A program made the translations under genes and the position numbers. Below are positions 50,601 through 61,400 of a stretch of DNA of 64,000 nt, in pieces. Positions within the stretch are counted from its first letter, which is position 1. Each line of letters begins with the position of its first letter. The notes beneath the pieces were generated by a model. That model was not told the DNA's origin. It searched no databases and worked only from the letters and a program-made list of their open reading frames with translations. Source of the DNA: Chrysomallon squamiferum (lineage: Eukaryota > Mollusca > Gastropoda > Neomphalida > Peltospiridae); the NCBI GenBank assembly GCA_012295275.1, contig CM022672.1, positions 15,981,125 to 16,045,124 on the forward strand, written 5' to 3'.

Positions 50601-50852
50601 TTTGTTTCATCTGTGCAGTGTAAGTAGGAACCATTCATTTCACCCCATACCAATTCTGACAATAATTAATGACATTTTATAAGGCACCGTTTTAGATTAC
50701 AGCTATAATTCTATTAACTTCAGCTACAATTAGACACATATTATATAACTGCACTGCACAATCTTCCATACAGGTTTATGTAGATAATTGTCTATTTTAA
50801 CTGAAACACAGTTATAAATACAGTTATAAAGATATAAAATGTGCACACTCAC

Positions 50853-50905
50853 CTTCCCCTGGGATCAGGCAGTGGGTATGTGGGGAATGCCCCAATATTG
50901 GCATA
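50853..50905 (-). CDS. Candidate exon, product not recognised
   Basis: On the minus strand GGGGAAG|GTGAGT is a very good donor (GTGAGT is the complement of 50,847-50,852). CATACCAG ends just upstream of 50,905, although its pyrimidine tract is weak. The 53 nt between are GC-balanced. Two frames are open: one reads YANIGAFPTYPLPDPRG, and the other, after one nucleotide, MPILGHSPHTHCLIPGE. The second frame also extends upstream to an earlier ATG (MHTS...), so the segment could instead be a 5' exon. Without a comparison I cannot choose between frames. Confidence 0.33.
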
Positions 50906-51299
50906 CTGGTATGCATGTAAAATGCTCCACATTGTTTTTTTTTAGTACACACACAAGGAAAGTTTTCCTCAAGTTCTGTGTTAATTAGTTATCTGCTACA
51001 CCACACATTCACTGTATTTAAAAAAATATATATGTATTTATATCTCTCATCTGAGAAAACTACTACCTCTGTATATACTTCATTATTTCCAGTACTTGAA
51101 CAACAACAGCACGCAGAAAGAGAAAAACTGTCTGTTTTTACAGCACTGCTTTCTCTCACACTCAGTTAACTCTCCAGTGGCACAAACCAATAGGACTATC
51201 CTATTAGGAGCAGTGAGATCCCAGTGTAGTAAGCCTGTGCTCTCTGCTGCAGTAGTAGTAGTAACAGCAGTGCGTAAACTGCACTAGCCCGACACTTAC

Positions 51300-51800
51300 A
51301 GAAATAAACACATTCGTCCATATGCTGTGTTGAGAATCTTTTCTGTTGAGTATCTTTCTTACTGGCCTATTAAAAACTGATCAGTTTGTTGGTTCAAAAA
51401 CTTTCCTTTTTATCAGGTTAAAAATTGTTCCACCTACAATACTGTCCCCTGTTATTACGTTCAACACTTTTACTACACCAAGTATTTTAAAACATTCCTT
51501 TCAGCATTTTTGAATATTCCATCCACTGTTTTAAAAACCATTCCTCATTGTTATATTTATAAGTCTTTCCTCTAAATGATGTATTCAAGATTTTTCAATC
51601 GGAATATTAAAACTACACAACTGATGTAATTAACACTTTTCCTATTACCATCTTTAAAACACATACTATTGTTGTCAAACCTTTATAACTAATGTATTAA
51701 AATCAGTTCTAATCAGTGAACTAAAATATTCCAACCGTATGTACTGCCAGTATATTAAAAACTGTCCCAAACGACTCAGTTAAAATGTTCTGGCCGGTGT
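51300..51800. repeat. Very degenerate repeat, units about 30-40 bp
   Basis: GTATTAAAAACTGTTCC, TATTTTAAAACATTCC and similar words recur irregularly. This is probably an old minisatellite. Confidence 0.5.
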
Positions 51801-52022
51801 ATTAAAAACTCTTGCTTCTCTTCCTACTAGAAAAACTTCTTCATCCCTCCTCCTGTATGTTATTACCTTTCTCTGTTCTAACAACAGGATCGTAACTGCT
51901 AAAACCTGAACCACGACCACAAGTAGGGAGAGTGAGAGAGTGTGTCTGTGTTTGTTGTGTGGAATGATCGCACACAGCCAGACATAAATTAGACCAATAC
52001 TCTTTGATGGGCTCACTCGCAG
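51780..52022 (-). other. 80-codon open frame with a hydrophobic segment, unassigned
   Basis: The minus strand is open from after a TAA at about 52,023 to a TAA at 51,780-51,782. The frame contains LSLSLLVVVVQVLAVTILLL, which resembles a single membrane-spanning segment, followed by basic and charged residues (RKVITYRRRDEE). A GAGAAAG|GTAATA donor-like site follows the hydrophobic segment. There is no ATG at the start and no strong acceptor, and the hydrophobic run comes partly from CT/GT-rich sequence. It may be an exon encoding a transmembrane segment, or chance. Confidence 0.22.
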
Positions 52023-52079
52023 TTATGATAGAACTGGGTCCAAGAACTGTCCATAAATCAGTGCTGCTGTAGACAACAC

Positions 52080-52470
52080 ATCAGTGAGTAAACAGTCACA
52101 AGAGTTGTAAATTAAAATCATTGTCAGATAGAGAAATGATAAAATTAAGAATATCACAGAGCTGGAAAAAAAATATTTCAATTTTTTAAAATTAATTTAT
52201 TGAAGAAGTGTGATTAAAAAAGCTATAATAGGCTGAGATAATTGTTGGTTGAAAATTGTTACCAAAATAGAAATGTGTGTAAATTAAAATTATCGTAAAA
52301 TAGAAAATTGTAAATTAAAATTATCTTAAAAGAATTTATTATAATAAAAGAAAAATTGTAAATTAAAATTTATTACAAAACAGGAATCTGTAAAATAAAT
52401 TACCATAAAATAGACAATTTTGTAAATTACAATTATTATAAAATAAAGAAATGCAAATTAAAATCACAGT
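52080..52470. repeat. Degenerate minisatellite, unit about 35-40 bp
   Basis: TTGTAAATTAAAATTATC(A/G)TAAAATAGAAAA and variants recur about eight times. Confidence 0.75.
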
Positions 52471-52649
52471 ATCAGAGAATTCTGATTTGATATTGTCCAG
52501 TTTCACTGACTGATATAACTTGTTTGATGCTTCTGGTCTAGTAGCTGATATATTACACTGTTCTGTAGAGTTTGTTTACCGCAGCTCTTCAAACTATCAT
52601 AATGATTCTTGGTAGATGTTTAGAAATCAATACAACACGTCTTCATGTA

Positions 52650-52910
52650 TCAACATGAAACCTCTTTAGACGGCACTGCAACACTTCATTAGACAGCACT
52701 ATAACACTTCTTCAGACAACAATATGACACAAATTTAGACATCAAAGTAGGTTTTTTGGACAGCACCCCATCTATAACTATATGTATATACAGATCTGCA
52801 AGTTCTTTAGATGGCAATATTGGACAGCAGTGTAGCAAATCTTTAGACAGCAATACTACACTTCTTTAGACAGCAATGTAGCAAATCTTTAGACAGCAAC
52901 ATAGAGTTGT
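52650..52910. repeat. Minisatellite, unit about 24-27 bp (family A, left array)
   Basis: Copies of CTTCTTTAGACAGCAATATAACA with substitutions (TAGACGGCACTGCAACACTTC, TTTAGACAGCAATACTACACT). The best copies are at 52,830-52,905. Confidence 0.85.
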
Positions 52911-53398
52911 ATACTGACAGCTCTAAAACTTCATTCAAGTGTGCCTGGTTTATCTGTAGAAGCTCAGTCAATTCTTTGCTTCCTCTCCTGTTTGCTTGAC
53001 AGTACATCAGTCCATGACCAATCATATCAAAGAATGAACCTATTCAATTTTTTTTCAATTTCTTGCTTTGAAACTTTACGATGTGAAATCAAAAAAAAAA
53101 AAAAACAAACAAACAAAAAAAAAAGAGAAGAAATTAACAAATTTAAAAATCTTGCTCCAAATGACCAGAATTAAAATTCACTTCTGCTGACGGAGGAAGG
53201 AAGTCACACAGACATACTGAATCCTAATCACAGATGACATGAAATATCACTGATTTAAAAACAGAACCAAGATCATTCACTGGGATGACATACGAACATG
53301 TAACTTTATACAAGCCACAGGCAAAACCCAAGTTGTTGCTGATTTTACAACAGATTTTCTCTCTCTTCTTTTTTTTTTTTCTTTTTCTTTCCTTACAG

Positions 53399-53529
53399 CA
53401 CTATCAGGTATAATTCACTCGGACAATCTTTACAGATGTTTTTGCGATTTGATCCAATCTGATTACAGGGCTGACTTGCCACCTTCTTTAATTGGCTTGA
53501 TGGTGCTTGCACATATTGCTAGAAGCTAA
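53399..53529 (+). CDS. Candidate terminal exon, product not recognised
   Basis: One of the strongest acceptors in the window (a long T/C tract ending CTTTCCTTACAG at 53,398) is followed, after two nucleotides, by 42 open codons ending in TAA at 53,527-53,529. The peptide begins LSGIIHSDNLYRCFCDLIQS and continues DYRADLPPSLIGLMVLAHIA. Another frame from the same acceptor is open for only 19 codons. CACTATCAG|GTATAA, nine nucleotides after the acceptor, is a possible donor for a 9 nt micro-exon. The stretch is clearly more GC-balanced than its neighbours. No domain is recognised. Confidence 0.3.
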
Positions 53530-53904
53530 TGGGCTAAGCCAAGGTTAGAACTGATCAATGGTTATCAATACCAGTTTTCTCTTTCTCTTCTGTTTTTCAA
53601 TCCCTCCTCATATTCCAGCTCACCACTTGAGTTCATCCCCACCTGAAGCATGTACTACTGTTTTTGTTTCTACTTCTTATTATTAAAGTATTTTAATTCT
53701 TTTAATTCTCTTAATCGTAATTCATTTTTTTAAATCTTTTTGTTGAAAGTTATTTATTTCTTCTTTTAAATCAAAAGCAGTTGTTTTTATTCTGCTTTCT
53801 ATTCTAGGTATCTTTATTAATTTTTGTTCAGATGTTTCTTTTACTTTGATTCTAATCATAAAGGACAAAGAGTATCTTGAAATTATCTTTTAAAACTAAT
53901 AAAA

Positions 53905-54180
53905 TAATTGTTTAGACAGCAATATAACATTTCTTTAGACAGAAATACAACTGTTCTTTAGACAATAATACAACAGTTCTTTAGATAGCAGTATAACACT
54001 TCTTTATGCAGAAATATAACTGTTCTTTAAACTTCAATACACCAGTTCACAGGACATCAATGAAACAATTTTCTTAGCTGTCAGTAGAACAGTTCTTCAC
54101 ACAAATATAATTTCTTTTAGTTCATCTGAAAACAATTTTTAGTATATGTACAGGACTTCATCTGAAAACATTTTCTGGTC
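53905..54180. repeat. Minisatellite, unit about 24-27 bp (family A, right array)
   Basis: TTCTTTAGACAGAAATACAACTG and near copies, the same family as at 52.65-52.91 kb. A two-copy TTCATCTGAAAACA(A/T)TTT segment lies at about 54,121-54,172. Confidence 0.85.
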
Positions 54181-54416
54181 TTCAGTTTACAAGATGTTTT
54201 TTTTTTACAACACTAACTTCATACACTCACAAATTCGCAAGAAGGAGGAAATAACAAGTGAAGAGTGCTGCTGAGTTTCAGTTTTCTTGTGTCTTTGCAT
54301 TCATTTCTCAGAGCTGATATTAATTTGCCAACTCCACTCAGAAGCATTTCTCCCAGAAAAACGTGAAAAATGTGCTGTGATATTTCACTGCGTTGTTCTC
54401 CCCCTTGTGCTCCCCC

Positions 54417-54644
54417 ACCCCATCGCTTTGTGCTAGTTTCATCGGACATTCCAGAAGTTGGGAAAGTTTTTACAAGAGAAGAAAACCTCGCAGTCGGGAA
54501 GACCGCGACCCCCGCCACTCAACCAGCAACACATGCCAGGAGAGCGCTGCTGCATGCATTGAACACTTCGGTAATTGTCACCATACACGATTCACACAGA
54601 AGTATTTACGTTCTCAGTGTATGCGGAATTCAATCTCATGCTGA
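54417..54644 (+). CDS. Candidate terminal exon encoding a ShKT-like domain
   Basis: A pyrimidine-rich tract (TTCTCCCCCTTGTGCTCCCCCACCCCATCGCTTTGTGCTAG) precedes an open frame ending in TGA at 54,642-54,644. The cleanest boundary puts the exon start at about 54,436, and an alternative AG lies at about 54,453. After a basic linker (KRRKPRSREDRDPRH), the last 36 residues run from a Cys in CQESAAACIEHFGNC to CMRNSISC at the stop. The spacing is C-x6-C-x6-C-x13-C-x3-S-x2-C. ShKT domains usually show six cysteines ending C-x3-C-x2-C, so this looks like a ShKT domain with the fifth cysteine replaced by serine. The 6-residue gap between cysteines 2 and 3 is shorter than usual. ShKT domains occur in secreted metalloproteases, tyrosinase-like and matrix proteins. 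A minus-strand frame of 99 codons overlaps and lacks such a pattern. Confidence 0.42.
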   Translation, partial: TPSLCASFIGHSRSWESFYKRRKPRSREDRDPRHSTSNTCQESAAACIEHFGNCHHTRFTQKYLRSQCMRNSISC

Positions 54645-54659
54645 ACTGATCTGAGACCC

Positions 54660-56150
54660 AGGGTCAAAACCATTGTGGGCACCTCTTAGATTTTTTTTGG
54701 AATTTTTTTTTTTTCTTCTCCCCCCCACCCCTACAGAAAACAATACACAACTGGTGCAAATTGAAAACAAAAGCAAATGTGTTGGTGGAAATCTGCACTG
54801 TTATGAAAGGTGAATGCTGTGAGTGAATGAAGTGAGTGAATGAGTGAATGTGTGTGTAGTTATCTGTCCATGATAAAAAGGTAACTGAAGTTTATGTATG
54901 TGTTTTCATCTGTGGACATATTTATATTTGTACATTTATGAAGAAACAAAAAACAAACTGATCTCTCAAAGACGCACATAAAACTTTAAAATCCCTCCAC
55001 TTCCCAAACATCCCTCCCACTCTCTTTACCTCCTTAAGTTTAAAATAAATCTATTGCATGACCCCAACTCTTTAACTTTCCATTCATTTCCCACACAAAC
55101 TTTGCAGTGATACATGCATTTTCCAGGTTGCCAGATGAAGTGGCATATTAATAAATACATTTTTTGTATTATTATTTTTTTTTTTATGTTTAAAACCGGC
55201 ACCTCTACTACTAACAAAAGTAAATCAATAGCTATTTATTATATCACAGATTGATATTTAGACTCACAGTCAGCTTCAGAACTTTGAGCTTTTGTCCACG
55301 GCAATGATTCATCAATGCAACAATAAGAACTTCTTTTGTGCATAATGGTAAGGTCAATACATTGCCCCGGGCCGTTTTCTGGCCCCATTGTCCTAAATAA
55401 GCATGTCTGTGAGTGAGTATGTGAAATAAAATAATAAATAATAATAATAATAAAAAAACTTTATATAAAAAAAACTATTATTTACTGAATGCTGCGGTTG
55501 TGAAAACAAACATAAAGTAAAAATGTATTGAGAAAGAAGATGTTTCAAGTCTGCAAATGTCAGAGAAAAAAAACCGAAAAGTTTTATGGCAGGTAAAAAT
55601 GTGTTAAAAATTAATAATGTCGACAGAAAGACACGCTTGTTTATCTTTATCTGAATTAACAAACAGATTTGACGAGGATTTTATTTTCTCGGTGAAAAGA
55701 ATAGAGAAAAAATAATCACTGATTGATTTTGTGCATGCATTTTTCTGTTATTTAAGTTCATGATTAATAATTCCTTTGTTGTAATCCCTGGCACAACGTA
55801 AGTAAATATGTGGTGTTAAAAAATTAAATGCTTTCAAAAATATAATTATTAAAAAGATTTAAAGCAAAATGTTTCCTCTGTAAATATGTTTTAATTTTTC
55901 AAATTTTTGTTTCCATTCGTGTTCAAGAGATTTATAACTGCATCTTAATAAAGCCATAAACATATATACACACAAAAAACATCAGTTACAAAGTATTGTA
56001 AAAAAAATGGTAGATATTGTTAACAGTAATACAGACACAGGCTGCATTAGTAGTATTAACAAAAACTGTAACAATAGTATCAGCCAATATTGTACCCTAA
56101 TACCAGCAGATACTCTAAAAGTATCAGAGGAAGTTACAACAGGACATAGT
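54660..56150. other. Mostly non-coding stretch
   Basis: C-rich CCCCCCCACCCC at about 54,720, AT-rich DNA and an AATAAATC at about 55,043 that could serve as a poly(A) signal for the 54.4 kb exon. A small hairpin GGGCC-GTTTTCT-GGCCC lies at 55,369-55,385 in a locally GC-rich spot. No further exon is supported. Confidence 0.5.
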
Positions 56151-56159
56151 GATACCTGC

Positions 56160-56540
56160 AGCAAATGAAATAGTAGTTGTTGCAGTTGTAACAGCAGTAG
56201 TAGTAACAGTAGTAGTAATAGTAGAAGTAGTAGTTGTAGAAGTAGTATTTATTGAAGATGTTGTTGTAGCACTAGTAGTATTTACAAAAGTTTCTTGTAG
56301 TATTAGTACTAGTAGTAGTTGATATTGTAGTAATTGTAGCTGTAGTAGTAGTAATACTATTTGTGTTCAAAGGTTGTCACAGTACTTATAAAAGTAGAAC
56401 TAGTACTAGTATTTATAAAAGTAGTAGTAGAGGTAGCAATATTTATAAAGTAGCAGTTTTTGCAGTGGTAACAGCAACTGTTGTTGTGACAGCAGGAGAT
56501 GTAGTAGTTGCAGTAGGAATAAAGAATGGTGATATCTGAA
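56160..56540. repeat. (GTA)n-rich imperfect trinucleotide tract
   Basis: Imperfect GTAGTA, GTTGTA and GCAGTA triplets over almost 400 bp, giving Tyr/Thr-rich frames on the minus strand. Confidence 0.9.
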
Positions 56541-56544
56541 ATGT

Positions 56545-56768
56545 GAGAAGCTGTATTTTCCAATCCCAGGATGTTGTATGAAAGTGACAGGCAATAAGTG
56601 AAAGTGATGACTGCAGTCCAAACTGGCTGAGGTGTTAATCATATTGAAAAAAAATCTAATTCCACAATGACCTTTAGATTAATACAGATAGTAACTGAGA
56701 ATTAGGAAACTTTTATCAAACTGTACACTTTACACTGTACACATAGACAGTCTGAAGTAATAAGTTTA

Positions 56769-56801
<33 letters not shown>

Positions 56802-57700
56802 TGTCTGTGTGTGTATATGTGTTTTTATATAAGTATGGGTGCTGTAAAGAAGAATCAATATATAATATAGATGTATGTATGTGTGTGTTATTTATGGATG
56901 TTTGCATATATGTGGTTTTATTTTTCATTCATAAAAAGAAAAATAATAATAATTTTATTTTCTCCCTTGCCTTATTTAATTTAAAATATGTCTTCTCCTT
57001 AGAATGTTTTCATCTACAAGTTAATGTTTGGTATCTCTCTGTCTGTCTGTCCATGCATGCTTACGTGCCTTTGTGCATATGTATAATACTTGCTTTTTAC
57101 TGACATTATACTTTTTACAAAAATTATTTTCACCCTGCTATTTATTATTATTATTTTTTTAAATTAAAAAAGTGAAAGTTCCAATATTCTGGAGTTCTGG
57201 CATCAGAGATTAAAGCAATCTGTGAAAGCAATCATTTAAAAAATTTGTTTTATTTAATTTAATCTTCAATTTCAGGGAGTCTGGTTATTTTCAAAAATTA
57301 GGGTGAAAAATTGGTAAATGTCAAAATTAATTTAATTTTTTGTCTGCAATTTATATTATTTTATTAATTTATTATTCTGTTATTAGTATTTTTTTTTTCA
57401 TTTACATCAAAGAAGTTCATTCATTTATTTTATTTATTTATTTAGTTATTTTATTTTATTTTATTTGTTTCTATTTATTTACTTTGTTTACTTATTCATT
57501 AGTTACTCTATTTCGTTTGTTTTCTGCCATTCATTGTATTTTTTATTTATTCATTCATTGATATAAAGAAAATACAGGCTACCTGATATCCACAAAATGC
57601 TTATAAATCCATGGAAGTTAAACACAAAACACACACAGATGGATGCACACACACACATACACATATCCATGTATACACACACTTTAAAACAAAAGTTCAG
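56545..57700. other. AT-rich non-coding stretch
   Basis: Contains a GT microsatellite (56,771-56,800), TTTA-rich sequence from 57,330 to 57,560 and a CA-rich patch at 57,626-57,682. No gene seen. Confidence 0.6.
56771..56800. repeat. (GT)n microsatellite
   Basis: Fifteen GT units followed by CTGTCTGTGTG. Confidence 0.95.
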
Positions 57701-57716
57701 ATAGGATTTTTCTCAC

Positions 57717-57781
57717 CTGGATCCACTGATGAAATCTGCCTGCATTGACCAATATTCTACATCAAGCATGCTCAAAGCCAT
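57717..57781 (-). CDS. Candidate first coding exon, product not recognised
   Basis: On the minus strand ACC ATG G (start codon complement of 57,779-57,781) is a favourable start context. It opens 21 codons plus two nucleotides, ending at GATCCAG|GTGAGA, a strong donor (complement of 57,711-57,716). The peptide reads MALSMLDVEYWSMQADFISG plus S, and the segment is clearly more balanced in composition than its surroundings. Upstream is AT-rich, with TATAAAAAAG about 25 nt before the ATG. That is close for a TATA box serving this ATG, so a downstream start or a different promoter is possible. No pyrimidine tract precedes it, so a first exon is likelier than an internal one. The two-nucleotide overhang (AG|) matches that of two other minus-strand candidates. 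Confidence 0.45.
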
Positions 57782-57799
57782 GGTATGTACTGTCCTCTT

Positions 57800-58657
57800 T
57801 TTTATATTGTTAATTTTTCAGTTTTTATTTGATTCATTTGTTGTGTTTTTTGCTTTGTTTGTTTTTTAGTTTCTCAAAAGACAAAACAATTTTGTAAATA
57901 TAAAATTTCCAAATTGTATCCAGAATTTGAAGGAAAAAAAAAAAAAAAAAAATGATATCCTCACAAAACACTTTAAAAAGTTTACTCAGTTCATGTTGTT
58001 TTGTTTTTTTTTAATTTTATTTTTTTCTTAAATTTCTGTTACTTTTTATTTTTGATATCCAGTATTTTACTTTTTATTTTTGGTATCCAGTATCTTTCCA
58101 GAATACAAATTCACAAATCATTTTTACTCCGAATCACCATTTGGAATGGAAAAAAAAACAACTATATAACTTTTAACACTTCAAAAAGTTCAAAAACTTT
58201 CCACTTTCAGCACAAGATTGAAAAAATAAATAAATTAAAATTGCATTATAATAAATTAAGAAGATGCAAAATGAAATAAAACAGAGATATGTATTATATA
58301 TTACTAGGAATAAATAAAAAAAAAAAAAAAGTTAAAATCTCTACTCTGCTGTTATCAGTCACTGCATAGCCTTGACAAAATGTAAAATATTCCAGTTTTT
58401 TTTGTTTACAAAACTGATAAACTGGGATGACATGGACTGATATAGGTGTTGATATACATTAACTATCAAAACATAGCTTGCTAATTAAAACACAGGCTGT
58501 TGTTTTAACCCAGTAAATAACCACATCCCTCATACAGGTCAACAAACTCACATACATTGTATCTAATTAATTTTCTAACTTCTCTTTCTCTACCCTTGGC
58601 TCTTAAATTATTTGTGTGAGATTTTTTAACCAGTTTTGGATGCAGAAATTGGGTATG

Positions 58658-58660
<3 letters not shown>
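57800..58660. other. AT-rich non-coding stretch
   Basis: Includes a two-copy 31 bp repeat (TTTACTTTTTATTTTTG(A/G)TATCCAGTAT) at about 58,037-58,092. The surrounding ORF is Phe/Leu-rich low complexity. Confidence 0.6.

Positions 58661-58671
<11 letters not shown>

Positions 58672-58707
<36 letters not shown>
58672..58707. repeat. (GT)n microsatellite
   Basis: Eighteen GT units. Confidence 0.96.
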
Positions 58708-58708
<1 letters not shown>

Positions 58709-58779
58709 TTGTATGTGCACGATTGGATATCTATCTGTTTGTATGTCTTTGAGTTTGCATGTGTGTGTATATTTGTATT

Positions 58780-58939
58780 TAAGTGTGGTTATGTATATGT
58801 GAATATTTAAGTGTGGTTATGTATATGTGAATATTTAAGTGAGTATGTATGAATGTGTGTGTGTGTGTGTTTATCTGTATTTTTCTCCCAGTCTGGGCAT
58901 TTCTGCCTGTCTGTCTGTGTTTCTGTCTGACTGTATGTG

Positions 58940-58970
<31 letters not shown>

Positions 58971-59000
58971 TCTTGTCTGTGTGTCTGTCTGTCTTTCTGT
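58780..59000. repeat. 30 bp tandem duplication followed by GT/CTGT microsatellites
   Basis: GTGTGGTTATGTATATGTGAATATTTAA is present twice in tandem (about 58,783 and 58,812). GT runs at 58,855-58,870 and 58,950-58,970 and CTGT runs near 58,905-58,930 and 58,975-59,000 follow. Confidence 0.92.
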
Positions 59001-59049
59001 GTGTATACTGGTGATAGCAAACAAAGAAAGACTTGTTCTCTATCTGCAA

Positions 59050-59840
59050 GCGTTTATCCTAATTATGATTAATTGATTAATTAACATGTGGTTCCAGGCC
59101 ATGCTACATAATTTATCTAAAGAGTGTTGTGGATTTTTTCACATTTAAAAAAAAAAAGAAAAAAAAAGAAAGGCTTAAACAGAATAGAAAAGAGAAGTAA
59201 GAAACTTAAACATAAACTGCTTCTTTTTTAAGAAACAGAAAAGAAAAAATGTTGAAATGCAATTGGAAGGGGAAATGGTTATTGATGGAAATTTAACCAG
59301 TATTATATATATATATATGGACATTTAAATAAGAACCTACCATTAATTAAAAAAAGATAAAACATTTTAAATACTTTCTGGCTATTACCAAAAATATCTT
59401 CAGATTACAGATTTTACCAAAATTTTGACATGACAAGATATTTGAAATATTTATGATGTTGTTAAAAAATTAAGATAGATCCTCTCAACATTATCATAAA
59501 ATTTATTTTCTCCTGTACTTAACTGCACCTCCTTTGTTAACAGAAATAACAGTATTATCTTGTATAATTTCAGCTGGCCAAAATCTGAACAGCAACAATA
59601 AATATAAAATCATTTAGATTTTCTTTTTTAAATTATTATTTTCATATTTTTGTTTTATTTATTTAATAAAACCTTAAGAAAATTTAGTTCTATAAATATT
59701 TAGGAGAAAAAGAAAAAAAACAGGTAATAAATGAATTGTTACTTGAAAAGTTCAATGAGTATATATATTTGAAGACACCACTCAAGTTTTAATTATCCAG
59801 TGTAATTTGTAAAACTATATTAAAGAAGAAACCTACAGAC
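59050..59840. other. AT-rich non-coding stretch
   Basis: Nothing gene-like seen. Confidence 0.6.
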
Positions 59841-60047
59841 ATGAATTACTTGCCATCAGTCAATAACAAAACATCTTTTATATCAACTATTGATAGGGGT
59901 ACATCAACGCTACTGGAAAAGATGTCCCAGAGTCAATTTTTCAATAACTTAAAAACTAGTTTATTACTGAAATTTGTAGAAAAACAAAATGAAATCCAGG
60001 CTTCCATCTTACAGTCATTTCCTCAATTTTGGAATAAGAATAAATAA
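59841..60047 (+). CDS. 68-codon ORF, unassigned
   Basis: ATG at 59,841 to TAA at 60,045-60,047. The residues are diverse (MNYLPSVNNKTSFISTIDRG, later KFVEKQNEIQASILQSFPQF) and not a repeat translation. There is no promoter, good acceptor or donor and no recognisable motif. The length is within what chance allows in AT-rich DNA, though this frame is less lysine/phenylalanine-biased than its neighbours. It could be a remnant of a mobile-element ORF. Confidence 0.17.
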   Translation: MNYLPSVNNKTSFISTIDRGTSTLLEKMSQSQFFNNLKTSLLLKFVEKQNEIQASILQSFPQFWNKNK

Positions 60048-60059
60048 TCAGAAGTGAAA

Positions 60060-61130
60060 TTTGATTGATATAGCTTTAAAATAAATCTTCTTCTTCTTTT
60101 TGTGTTTTGATAAATAACAGTCACTGATGTAATTAAGTCGTGTGATTAAACTGACTGCAGTTTCAGCTCGGTTTCAAAATAACACAGGATTTTCTTGTTT
60201 GTAGGTGGCTTTTTTCTTCTTTTTCACATTAATAACTGTATCTTGATAAATTTAAAAACCCAGAAATAGACAGTGTAATATTTTTAATGGGGTTTTAAGA
60301 GACAATGTGTCAAAACTGGAAGTTGCTGGTAAAGAAGTATTTCTTTTTAAAATGAAGAAATTTTAGTTGAAATTTATTATCCCTGAAAGAAAACTGGGTC
60401 CATAGCAGGATTTCAAGATTTACATGTCTACACACAGATTTATTGTAGAAACCAATGACACAATCAATCTATTTTGAAGATGTAATAATAATTATGAAAC
60501 ATTTTTAGGAAGTTTCTATTCATACTTGATGGATTTAGAATGTATGCAGTAACAAAACTCAGATAAACCAGTTCTTGACTCTTGGCTGATATTACCACGG
60601 ATTCACTTAGAACTTCTTTTAAAAATATTTTCAAAATCTACACATTTACTTAACATTCAATAACTGTCAAATTTCATTTAACAGATAGGTATTTTCATAA
60701 ATTAAGCCTGGTATAAAAAAACAAATTCACCTCAGCCCATCTCTGAACAAGGATCATGGTCTACAGTCCAAGATCAACTGCTAAAATCTAATATATATTC
60801 TGTAACAAGAGTGTGAGAACCTACAGATCTAATTTAAGCTTGAAATCAGCTTCACACCAGTGTTGGTACTATCAGTTATATCTCACTGCACACAAACTAA
60901 TTTTACTGCTCTCATTTTTCCCACTGTTTTGACTGAAACAAGAAAGTTCCATTCTGAGATAACCACGCTGATTACAATTGGATGATGTTAGTCATGGCTT
61001 CTTGAGTAAAGTTAATGTCTCTGTGTGTCAGAGAGACGTCTCAGTCACTGACTAGTGAGACACTTTCAGATATTTAAAGGATTCACTCTGCTATTACTTT
61101 AACATTACCGAAGTGACAGAGTTTGAATAG
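60060..61130. other. Moderately complex non-coding stretch
   Basis: Less repetitive than most of the window, but no frame with paired splice signals was found. A cluster of inverted repeats lies at about 61,018-61,065 (GTCTCT...AGAGAC and GTCTCA...TGAGAC). Confidence 0.45.
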
Positions 61131-61139
61131 CTCCAAGTT

Positions 61140-61400
61140 GTGATCAAGTGCTGTACAAGTTGCTATAAGCAATAACATGTTAAAAAAAAAAGTGTTTAAA
61201 CTCAAAAAAGCTATAAGCAGTATATGTTACAAGTTGTAAATTTTTGTCATTATGAAACATATATACTGTTATGATACTGATTACATGTTACAAGTTCAAA
61301 ATGTTCTTTATAATTGTAAAACTGCTATTAACAATATATAACTTATAAGTTGTAAATTTTCGTAATTTTAAAACAACATACAAACTATGTAATGAGTTTC
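61140..61400. repeat. Degenerate tandem repeat, unit about 55-60 bp
   Basis: GCTATAAGCA(A/G)TA...TGTTACAAGTTGTAAATTTT(T/C)GT and variants recur about four times. Confidence 0.75.

Noticed and set aside
54219-54518. 99-codon minus-strand ORF overlapping the ShKT-like exon
   Set aside because: It starts with GTG directly after a stop and has no motif or splice pair. Openness on both strands is likely a by-product of the locally higher GC.
60890-60970. Minus-strand exon after a CTTTCTTGTTTCAG acceptor
   Set aside because: Open frames are short and end without a donor.
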